DNA of 64,000 nt from Clostridium_AD sp964467165 (GTDB lineage: Bacteria; Bacillota; Clostridia; Clostridiales; Clostridiaceae). Below, one piece after another: positions 8,224 through 16,157 of this stretch. Both the position numbers and the translations under genes were made by a program. Every line of letters starts with the position of its first letter. Position 1 is the first letter of the stretch. Below the pieces are notes generated by a model. The model did no database searches. It was not told the origin of the DNA and was given only the letters and a program-made list of their open reading frames with translations. Where the stretch lies: NCBI GenBank assembly GCA_964467165.1, contig CAYXOL010000004.1, forward strand, positions 1 through 64,000, read 5' to 3'.

Positions 8224-8943
8224 TTATTCAAAATATTTTCCCTGCTGCATTGTTTCAATTCTCTCTATTATTTTACCTTCTAATAATTCAAAGATTTTTC
8301 GTCCCTTTTCCACTGTTGCCAGGGTGGCATCTCCAGTAAGTGCATCTTGAAAAATAGTTTTTCCTCTATCCTTAAATCTTACAGGTATAAGTTGCTTATT
8401 AGGATTTTTCATTGCTTTATCCATTTGTACAAGCCCTTCATCGTAATATAAAATAGCAGAAGTTTCATCTTCTCCAGCATGGCCCTGTCCTTCTGTAATT
8501 GTAAGTATATCCCTTGAAAAATCTAACCACCAATTTATTGTCATAACAGCGGCTCCCAGTAGCACCAACTTTTCCGTTGCTAAGCTAAGTGCAGTTATGT
8601 TGCCTCCATGCCCATTTAAAAAAATAATATTTTTAAGTCCATTTTCATAAAAACTTTTTCCTACATAATAAACATACTCTGCCATAATTTCCGACGGCAT
8701 AGTTACAGTCCCAGGGTAGATTGATAAATCATAACTTTGTCCGTAGGGGATTTCTGGAGCGATCCAAATACGCTCACCCATAATTTTATTTATTTTTTCA
8801 CAAAATAGTCTGGGCGAATAAATATCTGTACCCAAGGGTAAATGATGTCCATGGGCTTCCACTGATCCTATAGGGATAATTATTGTGTCAATATTCTCAC
8901 TATATTCTTTAAAATCATCAGAGGTATATTCTATTATATACAT
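8224..8943 (-). CDS. Creatininase family amidohydrolase
   Basis: A 239-aa member of the creatininase/MftE metal-dependent amidohydrolase family. The metal-site motifs are clear: GSVEAHGHHLPLGTD near residues 27-41, NGHGGN, and GHAGEDETS. Family members hydrolyse small amides such as creatinine or formamides, or process peptides, so the substrate is open. No good ribosome site precedes the ATG at 8943. Instead, a perfect 10-bp inverted repeat ends 7 bp before the start. It is convergent with the PhzF-like gene. Confidence 0.85.
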   Translation of the reverse strand: MYIIEYTSDDFKEYSENIDTIIIPIGSVEAHGHHLPLGTDIYSPRLFCEKINKIMGERIWIAPEIPYGQSYDLSIYPGTVTMPSEIMAEYVYYVGKSFYENGLKNIIFLNGHGGNITALSLATEKLVLLGAAVMTINWWLDFSRDILTITEGQGHAGEDETSAILYYDEGLVQMDKAMKNPNKQLIPVRFKDRGKTIFQDALTGDATLATVEKGRKIFELLEGKIIERIETMQQGKYFE

Positions 8944-8949
8944 ATATTG

Positions 8950-8994
8950 TATTTAGTGGAGCAGCGTACAACAAGTACTCACACCCACTAAATA
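8950..8994 (-). promoter_or_regulatory. Structured inverted repeat just before the creatininase-family gene
   Basis: TATTTAGTGG (8950-8959) and CCACTAAATA (8985-8994) are perfect inverted arms. The 25-nt loop contains two GTAC boxes that form an inner stem flanked by 6-nt strands on each side. In the minus-strand mRNA this hairpin ends 6 nt before the ATG, where no ribosome site is visible. It has no T tract on either side, so it is not a typical terminator. Confidence 0.5.
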
Positions 8995-9017
8995 TTCACT
9001 TCCTTTCTGGCTTAATT

Positions 9018-9359
9018 TCACCGCAATTTCATCTCCACTGAAAACTCATTATCTCTTACTTCTATATATGTTTCACTATAGTCCATTTCAAAATTTGCCA
9101 TAGTGGAATGAAATCCACTGTCACTTAAAAAGTGAATCGTACATACATTATTATCTTCTATAGTGCAAAACCTAACAAGTATACTTTTAACTACTGGGAA
9201 TTGTACTCTAGATAATATGTACTTAGGGGTATTATGTAAATACATATTTACACATCTATTATCTACTGGGATTATTAAATCAAGGTTGTGTTCATCTTTT
9301 TTTATCTCCCTTATTTGAAAATCACTGATTATCTTGAGATTGCTTTTTTCATAAATCAT
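9018..9359 (-). CDS. Hypothetical protein (113 aa)
   Basis: I recognise no family. The product is a mostly beta-rich, soluble-looking 113-aa protein with no signal peptide or membrane segment. The longest frame starts at a TTG (9371). However, a GGGGGT ribosome site sits 5 nt before the ATG at 9359, which is taken as the start (MIYEKSNLKI). It lies upstream of the creatininase-family gene on the same strand, with the structured repeat in between. Cotranscription is possible. Confidence 0.6.
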   Translation of the reverse strand: MIYEKSNLKIISDFQIREIKKDEHNLDLIIPVDNRCVNMYLHNTPKYILSRVQFPVVKSILVRFCTIEDNNVCTIHFLSDSGFHSTMANFEMDYSETYIEVRDNEFSVEMKLR

Positions 9360-9506
9360 ATGTACCCCCAATAATATATTTAATGCAACTATTTTATTTT
9401 AAACATAATTATATCATATTTATTCTGATATCACTTACTCCCAATACTTTTTATCTTATTCTCTTATGGTGGTTTAAACATCTTTACACAAAATAGTTAT
9501 TATTAG

Positions 9507-9535
9507 TTGAAAATAATTATCATTACGTTTATAAT
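9507..9535 (+). promoter_or_regulatory. Promoter of the FrnE-like selenoprotein gene
   Basis: TTGAAA (9507-9512), a 17-bp spacer and TATAAT (9530-9535) form a strong sigma-A-like promoter 65 bp before the start codon. A Fur-like sequence overlaps it. Confidence 0.72.
9509..9527. promoter_or_regulatory. Fur-like box overlapping the promoter
   Basis: The 19 bases starting GAAAATAATTATCATTA match the classical Fur box in 14 of 19 positions. They cover the -35 element and most of the spacer, where a bound repressor would block RNA polymerase. AT-rich DNA gives chance matches, so iron control is only a suggestion. Confidence 0.35.
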
Positions 9536-9599
9536 AGAAATATAAATAGAAATTTATGAAAATATATATTTATCTTATTAAAAATTTGGAGGTATTATT

Positions 9600-10196
9600 A
9601 TGAGCATAAAAATTAAAATCTTCTCCGACTATATTTGACCCTTCTGTTATGTCGGCAAAGGTATTGCCGAGAAGCTAGAAAAAGAATACGACTTAGACGT
9701 TGAATGGTTAGGACTAGAAATACACCCTGAAACTCCTGAAGGTGGAGTAGCTCTTAGTGAAAGATTCAGTAAAGCTAATTTGGAAGGTATGTTAAAAAAC
9801 CTTAATCACTCTGGCTCCCCTTATGGAATTACCTTTGGAAGATTAGAAAGAATGCCTAATTCTCACAACTCCTTAGAGGCTGCAGAATTTGCTAAAGTCA
9901 ATGGAAAGTCAAAAGAGTATCATTCCTCACTAATGGATGCTTACTTTAGAGATTCAAAAGATATTGGCGATTTAAAGGTGCTTTCTGACCTCGGTGAAGA
10001 AATTGGTCTAAATAAAGAAGACCTTATAAATGCTGTTAAAAATAGGAGCTATGCCACCACTTTAACTGATGTTGAAAGTAATGCTCATAGCATGGGCATT
10101 AATAGCACTCCTACTTTTGTTATAGATGATAAATACTCTATAGTTAGAGCACAGCCCATAGAAGAATTCAGGAAAATATTAGACAAATTAAAATAA
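9600..10196 (+). CDS. DsbA/FrnE-family oxidoreductase, probable selenoprotein (in-frame TGA)
   Basis: Reading from ATG 9600 (GGAGG upstream), codon 13 is TGA and the frame then stays open to 10196, giving 198 residues. The first part reads MSIKIKIFSDYI-U-PFCYVGK, so TGA stands where the first Cys of the thioredoxin-fold CPFC active site belongs. The cis-Pro motif STPTFV (Pro171) and a helical insert fit the FrnE branch of DsbA-like thiol oxidoreductases. Directly after the TGA lies a hairpin matching a bacterial SECIS element (9641-9674). This implies selenocysteine with a U-x-x-C redox pair. The alternative is a nonsense mutation; the intact downstream frame and the hairpin argue against that. 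No sel genes are in the window. Confidence 0.82.
9641..9674 (+). promoter_or_regulatory. Bacterial SECIS-like element
   Basis: Two nucleotides after the TGA, CTTCT (9641-9645) pairs with AGAAG (9670-9674). Above a 7-nt one-sided bulge, CGGCAA (9653-9658) pairs with TTGCCG (9664-9669), capped by an AGGTA loop. The apical loop starts about 21 nt after the TGA and has G at its second position. Both fit the rules for SelB-binding elements. Confidence 0.75.
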
Positions 10197-10238
10197 TAAG
10201 AAAAACCTTGCATATATTTTGCAAGGTTTTTCTTATTA
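10194..10238. terminator. Bidirectional intrinsic terminator
   Basis: An 18-bp perfect stem is built on AAAAACCTTGC paired with GCAAGGTTTTT and extended by flanking A/T pairs. It has T runs on both strands. It serves both the FrnE-like gene and the convergent aldehyde dehydrogenase gene, which ends 3 bp away. Confidence 0.88.
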
Positions 10239-10240
10239 TA

Positions 10241-11617
10241 CTATTTCATTAGTTTTTTTACTAATTTAATTTTATTATTATATGGCGCATATCTAACCTT
10301 TATATCTATAATATTACTCTTTTTTATTACAGTTTTCTTATGAGAAAACAAATCAAAACTTCCCTTACCATGGTAGGATCCCATACCGCTGGCTCCTACT
10401 CCTCCAAAAGGTGCATAGGAGGATGCTACATGTATAACTGTATCATTTATGCACCCTCCACCATAAGAAATCATTTTTATTATTCTTTCTTGATGGCTTT
10501 TGTCATTTGAAAAGAAATATAGAGCTAGAGGCTTAGGTTTTGAATTAACCATTTTTATAACTTGCTCTAGATCTTCAAATTCTATAACTGGAAATATGGG
10601 ACCAAATATTTCATTTAGCATAATTGGGTCTTCCCAAGTTATATTTTCAATGATAGTAGGTGCAATATACCTTTCCCGCTCATTGTATTCTCCACCATTC
10701 ACAATACTACCCTTATCTAAAAGTCCTATAAGTCTGTCAAATTGTCTTCCATTTACTATCCTTCCAAAATCCTTACTTTTACTAGGATCTTCTCCGAAAA
10801 ATTCTTTTATACAAGCCACCATTTCATTTAAGAACTGTTTTTTAACACTTTTGTGAACTAGTAAATAATCTGGTGCAACGCAAGTTTGTCCTGCATTTAA
10901 AAATTTACCCCAAGTTATTCTTTTTGCAGCTAGTTTTATATCAGAATCTGCGTCAACTATACAAGGGCTTTTTCCACCCAGTTCTAAAGTCACAGGAGTA
11001 AGGTGCTTTGAAGCTTTTTCCATTACTACCTTACCAACAGGTACGCTACCTGTAAAGAATATATAATCAAATTCTTCTTCTAAAAGTGCTTGAATAGATT
11101 CACGTCCACCATACGGCTCCACCACAGACACGAAATCCTCTGGAAAACATTCTTCAATGATTTTGATCATAATTTCTGTTGTTTTAGGAGAATATTTTGA
11201 TGGCTTTAACATAGCACAGTTTCCAGCTGCTATAGAACCAATTAATGGTGCCATTGTTAATTGGAATGGATAGTTCCATGGTGAAATAATTAAACTCACT
11301 CCATAAGGCTCCGAATAAATATGACTTGAAGATAAAAAATGTGTTATTGGAGTTCTTACTTTTTTAGTTTTTGACCAAGCCCTTAAATGTTTTATAACAA
11401 AACTTATTTCTTCAAGGATTATTCCTATCTCAGTAGCATAAGCTTCAAATTCCGATTTATGCAAATCAGACCACAATGCTGCGAGTATCTGTTTCTCATT
11501 TTTTTGTATGGTTTTTTTTAATTTTCTTAACTTGTCCATACGAAAATCTAAATCTCTTGTAGCTTCTGTATGGAAATAAGCCCTTTGCTTTTCTAGCACC
11601 CTCTGTATATCATTCAT
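10241..11617 (-). CDS. Aldehyde dehydrogenase (class-3-like, short form)
   Basis: An NAD(P)-dependent aldehyde dehydrogenase of 458 aa, the length of the class 3/YwdH group. The nucleotide-binding FTGSVPVGK, the general-base Glu in LELGGKSP and the catalytic Cys in NAGQTCVAPDY are all present. AGGAGGG lies 8 nt before the ATG. It follows the ArsR gene by 42 bp on the same strand, so the two are probably cotranscribed and controlled by that repressor. It oxidises an aldehyde to an acid; the actual substrate is unknown. Confidence 0.93.
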   Translation of the reverse strand: MNDIQRVLEKQRAYFHTEATRDLDFRMDKLRKLKKTIQKNEKQILAALWSDLHKSEFEAYATEIGIILEEISFVIKHLRAWSKTKKVRTPITHFLSSSHIYSEPYGVSLIISPWNYPFQLTMAPLIGSIAAGNCAMLKPSKYSPKTTEIMIKIIEECFPEDFVSVVEPYGGRESIQALLEEEFDYIFFTGSVPVGKVVMEKASKHLTPVTLELGGKSPCIVDADSDIKLAAKRITWGKFLNAGQTCVAPDYLLVHKSVKKQFLNEMVACIKEFFGEDPSKSKDFGRIVNGRQFDRLIGLLDKGSIVNGGEYNERERYIAPTIIENITWEDPIMLNEIFGPIFPVIEFEDLEQVIKMVNSKPKPLALYFFSNDKSHQERIIKMISYGGGCINDTVIHVASSYAPFGGVGASGMGSYHGKGSFDLFSHKKTVIKKSNIIDIKVRYAPYNNKIKLVKKLMK

Positions 11618-11659
11618 TATTGGATTCCCTCCTATAATAATATTTTTAAATATACCTAA

Positions 11660-11986
11660 TCATTTGATAATACAATTTTTTTCTATGGAATTTAATAGTT
11701 CTTTTAACATGCTTACGCTGGCTCCAAGGGTTAAAAAATAATAATTTCCTGTACCTCTTTGCTCCATATCTATAAGTCCAGTCTGCTTTAAGCTCTTAAG
11801 GTGATGTGAAATAGCCGGCCTAGATAATGGTAATTTTTCTGCAAGCTGATTGACATTTAAACTTTCATTTTCTGCTAATGCTAAAATAATGTCTTGCCTA
11901 GTTGTATCAGCTAAAACTTGTAGTAAGGGAATTGCCCCCCTAAATATATTCAAGGTTTCCTCGTGTGGACTTTTTTGATTATTCAT
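11660..11986 (-). CDS. ArsR family transcriptional regulator
   Basis: A 108-aa winged-helix repressor. LADTTRQDIILAL opens the DNA-binding domain, and LPLSRPAISHHLKSLKQTGL is the recognition region. I see no CxC metal site in the usual alpha-3 position, so the signal need not be a metal. The longest frame begins at GTG 11992, but GGAG with 7-nt spacing selects ATG 11986. An 18-bp palindrome overlaps the transcription start, which suggests autoregulation together with the downstream aldehyde dehydrogenase. Confidence 0.87.
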   Translation of the reverse strand: MNNQKSPHEETLNIFRGAIPLLQVLADTTRQDIILALAENESLNVNQLAEKLPLSRPAISHHLKSLKQTGLIDMEQRGTGNYYFLTLGASVSMLKELLNSIEKNCIIK

Positions 11987-12004
11987 AAACACGCTCCGTT
12001 CTTT

Positions 12005-12022
12005 TGTTTAATCTATTAAACA
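12005..12022. promoter_or_regulatory. Candidate ArsR operator
   Basis: TGTTTAAT-CT-ATTAAACA is a perfect 8+2+8 palindrome. It starts one base after the -10 element and ends 19 bp before the ArsR start codon. This is the expected place for an ArsR-family operator. Confidence 0.65.
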
Positions 12023-12023
12023 T

Positions 12024-12052
12024 AGTCTAGCCCCTTCTATTCCATTTGTCAA
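12024..12052 (-). promoter_or_regulatory. Promoter of the arsR-aldehyde dehydrogenase operon
   Basis: On the minus strand TTGACA (12052-12047), a 17-bp spacer and TAGACT (12029-12024) form a strong sigma-A-like promoter just upstream of the palindrome. Confidence 0.75.
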
Positions 12053-12066
12053 TACATTGCTAGGGC

Positions 12067-12870
12067 TTAACTTCCAGTAGATTTATAATGTTTAACTCCA
12101 AATTTAAACACTTGAAGTGCACTGATGAAAAAAACTATTCCTACAATGGGTGATGTCCAAGGCAGGAAGGCAGGTGAATTTAAAGGATCAGTTTTATTTA
12201 AAATCCCCATGGCTGGAAAATAATTAACACATGCTAGTGGGACTACAAAGATAAAAAACTTCCTAAACCAAGAATCATATATAGTTACAGGAAATTGAGC
12301 TATTTCTACACCACCGTATGTAACCATATTAACAACCTCCAGGCTCTGGACAGACCAAAAGGATATAGTTGCCTGCAATACAAATAGCCCTGAAAACAAA
12401 AATGCTCCTCCAAAGATTGAAATAATTATAAGCATAACCTTAATAAAACTCAAACTATTATTTAGGGACCACATAGCCCAGCTAAGGACTATAAACCCCT
12501 GAGTAAATCTACCTATTCTCATTAATTGAAATTCCTGTCCAACAATTTGAAGTACAATGCTTCTAGGCCTCAAAAGTATTCTGTCGAACTCCCCGCTTCT
12601 AACCATACTGTCAAATGTATCAAAGCCTCTAGCCGCAGTTTCCGCTACAGCAAAAGCCATATGTATCATGCCATAGAAAAGTGCAATCTCAGGTAAATTC
12701 CACCCTTTTATAGCACCAAACCTATCAAACAGGACCCAAATACCTATGAAATCTATAAAGGTTATTGCCAAATGAGCTATGGTCATCATTATAAAGGATG
12801 CCTTGTACTGCATTTGACTTTGAATTGAAACACTTATATATCTTAAATAAAGTTTAGTAACATTTCTCAA
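12067..12870 (-). CDS. ABC-2 type transporter permease (second permease)
   Basis: A 267-aa membrane protein with about six helices, of the ABC-2 permease group found beside a NodI/DrrA-like ATPase (COG3694 type). It begins at TTG 12870, with an AAGGGGGG ribosome site 6 nt before it. It is the last gene of a three-gene operon (ATPase, permease, permease). A 23-bp palindrome lies in the gap before it. The complex probably exports a lipid, polysaccharide or drug; the substrate is unknown. Confidence 0.85.
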   Translation of the reverse strand: MRNVTKLYLRYISVSIQSQMQYKASFIMMTIAHLAITFIDFIGIWVLFDRFGAIKGWNLPEIALFYGMIHMAFAVAETAARGFDTFDSMVRSGEFDRILLRPRSIVLQIVGQEFQLMRIGRFTQGFIVLSWAMWSLNNSLSFIKVMLIIISIFGGAFLFSGLFVLQATISFWSVQSLEVVNMVTYGGVEIAQFPVTIYDSWFRKFFIFVVPLACVNYFPAMGILNKTDPLNSPAFLPWTSPIVGIVFFISALQVFKFGVKHYKSTGS

Positions 12871-12900
12871 TTATTGCCCCCCTTGTATTCCTCTGGAGTA

Positions 12901-12923
12901 GATAACAATTACTAATTGTTATC
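12901..12923. repeat. Palindrome B of the ABC-2 operon
   Basis: GATAACAATTA, one C, then TAATTGTTATC form a perfect 11+1+11 palindrome. It overlaps the stop codon of the first permease and lies before the second permease. Its core AACAATTA-N-TAATTGTT is identical to that of the palindrome in front of the ATPase gene (14732-14754). Confidence 0.75.
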
Positions 12924-13722
12924 CCCCTTGAACCTCAACGCGTTTTAATCCTCTTGAAATCAACCATTTTCCATATAAAATTAATATCCATGTCCAAATG
13001 ATCTGGTGAGAAAGGAATGGTAATATACTACTTGGCTTTATATTACCTAAATAAAACCTCATAGGTGTATCTACCAGACCACTAAAAGGAAGTATTCTAA
13101 GTATTGGCTGCATCCAGGTCGGAAATAATGGTAAGGGTACTATCATACCAGAAAAAATCATAACCACTGCAGGTAGTAACCTTTTAATACCATCTCCTGA
13201 TATAGTCCATAGCATAGAGATGTTAAATAAGTTGGTTATAGCGCAAGAAAGTAACAAAGCTCCTAGAGTAACTAAAATCCATGTTCCAAAGGAAGCAAGG
13301 GAGCTTGGTGGCTGCATACTGTACTTTTCGGGCAATAAAAATAGTGTGACTATAAATAGTGGTATTGCACGAAGCAATGTTGGTGCTGTTCTTTGTGCGA
13401 ATGCTCTACAAAACCAATAATTATATAAATCTATTGGCCTGCAGAGTTCATAAGCCATATTGCCAGAGGTAATCATTGCTTGAATTTCAGCGTCTCCATT
13501 CCAAGGAAGCATCCCTAAAAATGCTTGGCTAATCCATATATATGTAACTGTTTGTCCATAAGACATAGGCTGGATAGCTGTAGATGTTCCATAAAATGCT
13601 GCAATTACCATAACTCTAACAAACCCAAATAAAAATTGTGTGCAAATCCCAGCTATAGCTGCAACTCTATACTGTATTAATAACATAAACCTCAATTTTA
13701 CTATGGATATATAGGCTCTCAT
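12919..13722 (-). CDS. ABC-2 type transporter permease (first permease)
   Basis: A 267-aa polytopic permease with about six hydrophobic segments, resembling the COG4587 partner of the COG4586 ATPase. Its ATG overlaps the stop codon of the ATPase gene by four bases (ATGA), so the two are translationally coupled. Its own stop codon lies inside palindrome B. It forms a heteromeric export channel with the next permease. Confidence 0.85.
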   Translation of the reverse strand: MRAYISIVKLRFMLLIQYRVAAIAGICTQFLFGFVRVMVIAAFYGTSTAIQPMSYGQTVTYIWISQAFLGMLPWNGDAEIQAMITSGNMAYELCRPIDLYNYWFCRAFAQRTAPTLLRAIPLFIVTLFLLPEKYSMQPPSSLASFGTWILVTLGALLLSCAITNLFNISMLWTISGDGIKRLLPAVVMIFSGMIVPLPLFPTWMQPILRILPFSGLVDTPMRFYLGNIKPSSILPFLSHQIIWTWILILYGKWLISRGLKRVEVQGG

Positions 13723-14705
13723 ATTTTATATTCTCCATAGAATTTAGCAATTACTTCATCAATAGGGGGATTTTCAATAAATAAATCTTTTATTTTATAT
13801 TTAGCTGATATATTCCCTATTAATTGAGCTGGAGTAATTTTGTCTGGATTGAAATCTAGATAAGCCCTATTACCCTCCACTTTTACTAAATTTGCTCTTT
13901 CTATAGATATTTTTTCAATTTGCTCCTCTAAATCTATTATTAACCTCCTCTCTTTAGACACCGTACTTCTAATCTCATTAATGGTTCCATCTAAAAGGAT
14001 TTGACCTTTCCCAATTACCATAACTCTAGAACATAGTGCCTCGATATCATCCATATCATGAGTAGTCAAAATAACAGTTGTTCCATATTTTTTGTTAAGG
14101 TCTTTTATAAACTCTCTTACAGCCAGTTTTGATACAGCGTCCAGTCCAATAGTTGGTTCATCAAGAAATAGAATAGGAGGTGTATGAAGTAAAGAGGCTG
14201 ATATTTCGCATCGCATTCTTTGACCTAAGCTTAATTGGCGTACAGGCACTTCTAAGATTTGTTGAAGTTTTAATCTTTCGACTAATTCATCTTTAGTTTT
14301 CTTATACTTAATTTCTGGAATATTATAGATATCCTTTAAAAGTTCAAAGGAATCAATAACAGGCAAATCCCACCATAGCTGAGATCGCTGTCCAAACACA
14401 ACCCCTATGTTTTTCACGTGAGAAATTCTATTTTTCCAAGGTACATTACCTAATACCTCACAACGTCCTGAATCTGGCACAAGAATTCCACTTAATACTT
14501 TAACTGTAGTGGATTTTCCTGCTCCATTAGATCCAATATAACCTACTAATTCTCCTGCATCCAGTTTAAATGAAATTCCTTCTAAAGCCTTTACAGTACT
14601 ATATTCCCTATGAAAAACCCCTTTTGTGGCATTCCATAAACCTGTGTTACGTTTGGCTATTTGAAAAGTTTTTACTAAGTTTTCGACTATGATTTGCCGC
14701 ACCAT
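13719..14705 (-). CDS. ABC-2 exporter ATP-binding protein
   Basis: The ATPase of the three-gene exporter. It has Walker A GSNGAGKST, signature LSLGQRMR, Walker B PILFLDEPTIGLD and the H-loop TTHDMDD. It also has a C-terminal extension typical of COG4586. The longest frame begins at 14759, but AAGGAGG lies directly before ATG 14705 (3 nt) and GTG 14702 (6 nt). One of these is the real start, and GTG has the better spacing. The gene lies 54 bp downstream of the first base of palindrome A in the transcript. A DrrA-like export role is inferred. Confidence 0.88.
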   Translation of the reverse strand: MVRQIIVENLVKTFQIAKRNTGLWNATKGVFHREYSTVKALEGISFKLDAGELVGYIGSNGAGKSTTVKVLSGILVPDSGRCEVLGNVPWKNRISHVKNIGVVFGQRSQLWWDLPVIDSFELLKDIYNIPEIKYKKTKDELVERLKLQQILEVPVRQLSLGQRMRCEISASLLHTPPILFLDEPTIGLDAVSKLAVREFIKDLNKKYGTTVILTTHDMDDIEALCSRVMVIGKGQILLDGTINEIRSTVSKERRLIIDLEEQIEKISIERANLVKVEGNRAYLDFNPDKITPAQLIGNISAKYKIKDLFIENPPIDEVIAKFYGEYKI

Positions 14706-14731
14706 GTTCCTCCTTGTTTTTCTTAATAGTA

Positions 14732-14754
14732 CAAAACAATTATTAATTGTTTTG
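14732..14754. repeat. Palindrome A of the ABC-2 operon
   Basis: CAAAACAATTA, one T, then TAATTGTTTTG form a perfect 11+1+11 palindrome 27 bp before the ATPase start codon. It shares the 17-bp core AACAATTA-N-TAATTGTT with palindrome B inside the operon. It looks like a repressor operator or an RNA hairpin. Confidence 0.75.
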
Positions 14755-14940
14755 CCCATTTACATTTTTATTACTTTTCTATTTAAAGTACATAATTTAA
14801 TACTGTTAAAATAGTCTACTTATGTAAATACTTATATACATATAGTTTAGTTTCAATTTTTATAAAAATATTGCGTAAAAGCATCAATCTTTGGAAACAC
14901 TAACTAGGAATTAAGAAAATTTGTTTTGGAGGTATATGAA

Positions 14941-15261
14941 ATGAAAAATTTTATGATTTCAGCTATAGTAGATATAATAATAATTTTTTCTTCTTATTTT
15001 CTGTTTAGAAGTGTTATAAGCGGCCCAACTCGGCATAGATTATATGAAAAATTTATGAGTTCTTTCGCAAAATTTGTAATCATCATTTTTGTGGCTAGTG
15101 CACTAGTCACTTCTCTTACTGCCCTAGTGTTATACAAAACCAGATATATTGTATATATAAACGTAATTGCCCCTGCCCTAGTGTCTATACTGGTGGGATT
15201 CGTTATGTCTACAGTACCCACTAGAGGTGTGGGCGATAAAGCGAAGGATGCTAAAAAATAA
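14941..15261 (+). CDS. Hypothetical membrane protein (106 aa)
   Basis: I do not recognise a family. The protein has about three hydrophobic segments (roughly residues 5-25, 42-65 and 73-92) and a polar, lysine-rich C-terminal tail, so it is a small integral membrane protein. The frame is open from a TTG at 14926, but GGAGG at 14928-14932 with 8-nt spacing fixes the ATG at 14941. It is divergent from the ABC-2 operon and followed by a long terminator shared with the LysE gene. Confidence 0.65.
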   Translation: MKNFMISAIVDIIIIFSSYFLFRSVISGPTRHRLYEKFMSSFAKFVIIIFVASALVTSLTALVLYKTRYIVYINVIAPALVSILVGFVMSTVPTRGVGDKAKDAKK

Positions 15262-15274
15262 TAAATATAAATAG

Positions 15275-15331
15275 AGAGCAGTTTTTGGGATGATATTATT
15301 TTAATATCATCCCAAAAACTGCTCTTTTTTT
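15275..15331. terminator. Bidirectional intrinsic terminator
   Basis: A 24-bp perfect stem starts AGAGCAGTTTTTGGGATG and has only a TTT loop. It is followed by seven T on the plus strand. It separates two convergent membrane protein genes. Confidence 0.88.
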
Positions 15332-15950
15332 AAATAAATAATTTAACAAAGGAATACGCTAATTTAAATCCATATAATATTATAATTACCCCACATATTA
15401 TGTTTATTATTCTAATAACAGCAATATTAAATTTACCTTTAAATATCGAAACAATTGTTGTCAAACAATTAAACCAAAGAAAGGAAGCTAAACATACTCC
15501 TACAATAAAATATATGCCCATATCTACTGGAAGTGTTGCCCTCATACCCCCTAGTAGTAAAGATCCATCAATTATAGCCTGAGGATTTAACCAAGTTACT
15601 GCAAAACATGTCCCTATTATCTTTATAAGCGATTTATTCACATCCACAGTTTCTTCAGATTCAATTTTGGGCACTTGCCTCAAAAGTCCTACTCCAATGT
15701 AAATTACCGCTATGCTCCCTATTAAAAGGACACCCATTTTTAAAAGGCTAAACCTTTCCATAAGTACTCCTACCCCCAAAAAGCATGAAAGTGCAAGAGA
15801 TATGTCAAAAAATATAGTTATAAATGCTACTTGATATGCTTTTAGTCTGTTTTTGTATATAGCTGTATTTATTACGAATATGTTTTGCATACCTATTGGT
15901 GCCACATAAGCAAAGCCTAAGAGTAATCCTTGCATTAAATATTTATACAT
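15330..15950 (-). CDS. LysE/ArgO family amino acid exporter
   Basis: A 206-aa, six-helix exporter of the LysE superfamily. The N-terminal GFAYVAPIGMQNIFVINTAI corresponds to the family's conserved PIGxQN segment. The aspartate-containing FFDISLALSCFLGVG and the later WLNPQAIIDGSLL motif also fit. The family exports basic amino acids such as lysine or arginine; the substrate here is inferred. No regulator lies beside it. Confidence 0.85.
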   Translation of the reverse strand: MYKYLMQGLLLGFAYVAPIGMQNIFVINTAIYKNRLKAYQVAFITIFFDISLALSCFLGVGVLMERFSLLKMGVLLIGSIAVIYIGVGLLRQVPKIESEETVDVNKSLIKIIGTCFAVTWLNPQAIIDGSLLLGGMRATLPVDMGIYFIVGVCLASFLWFNCLTTIVSIFKGKFNIAVIRIINIICGVIIILYGFKLAYSFVKLFI

Positions 15951-16037
15951 TCTTTTCCCCCTAACTACTTTATCCCTAAGATAGTTAAATTATAACTTAT
16001 CCCTTTTATCATGTATATACTGAAATATATTTCGATT

Positions 16038-16157
16038 TTATTTTTCATATTTCATCACCTTTAGCCCATCAATACCAAGTCCTCCAGATAGAAGTTTATA
16101 ATCTATTAATCCTAAATTTCTTGCAACTGGAAATTCACTTGTAAATACTGTTGACAT
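16038..16157 (-). CDS. Possible 39-aa ORF, possible gene remnant
   Basis: The minus strand encodes MSTVFTSEFPVARNLGLIDY and continues with a glycine-rich end (LSGGLGIDGLK). An AGGAAAG site lies 6 nt upstream of the ATG. Its first codons overlap the -35 end of the tRNA-Pro promoter on the other strand. The composition looks protein-like, but the length and position fit either a small gene or the tail of a lost one. I recognise no family. Confidence 0.3.
   Translation of the reverse strand: MSTVFTSEFPVARNLGLIDYKLLSGGLGIDGLKVMKYEK

Noticed and set aside
9780..10196. A shorter FrnE-like gene starting at an internal TTG
   Set aside because: It would lack the thioredoxin-fold beginning and active site. 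Homology-like sequence runs upstream through the TGA to an ATG with a strong ribosome site.
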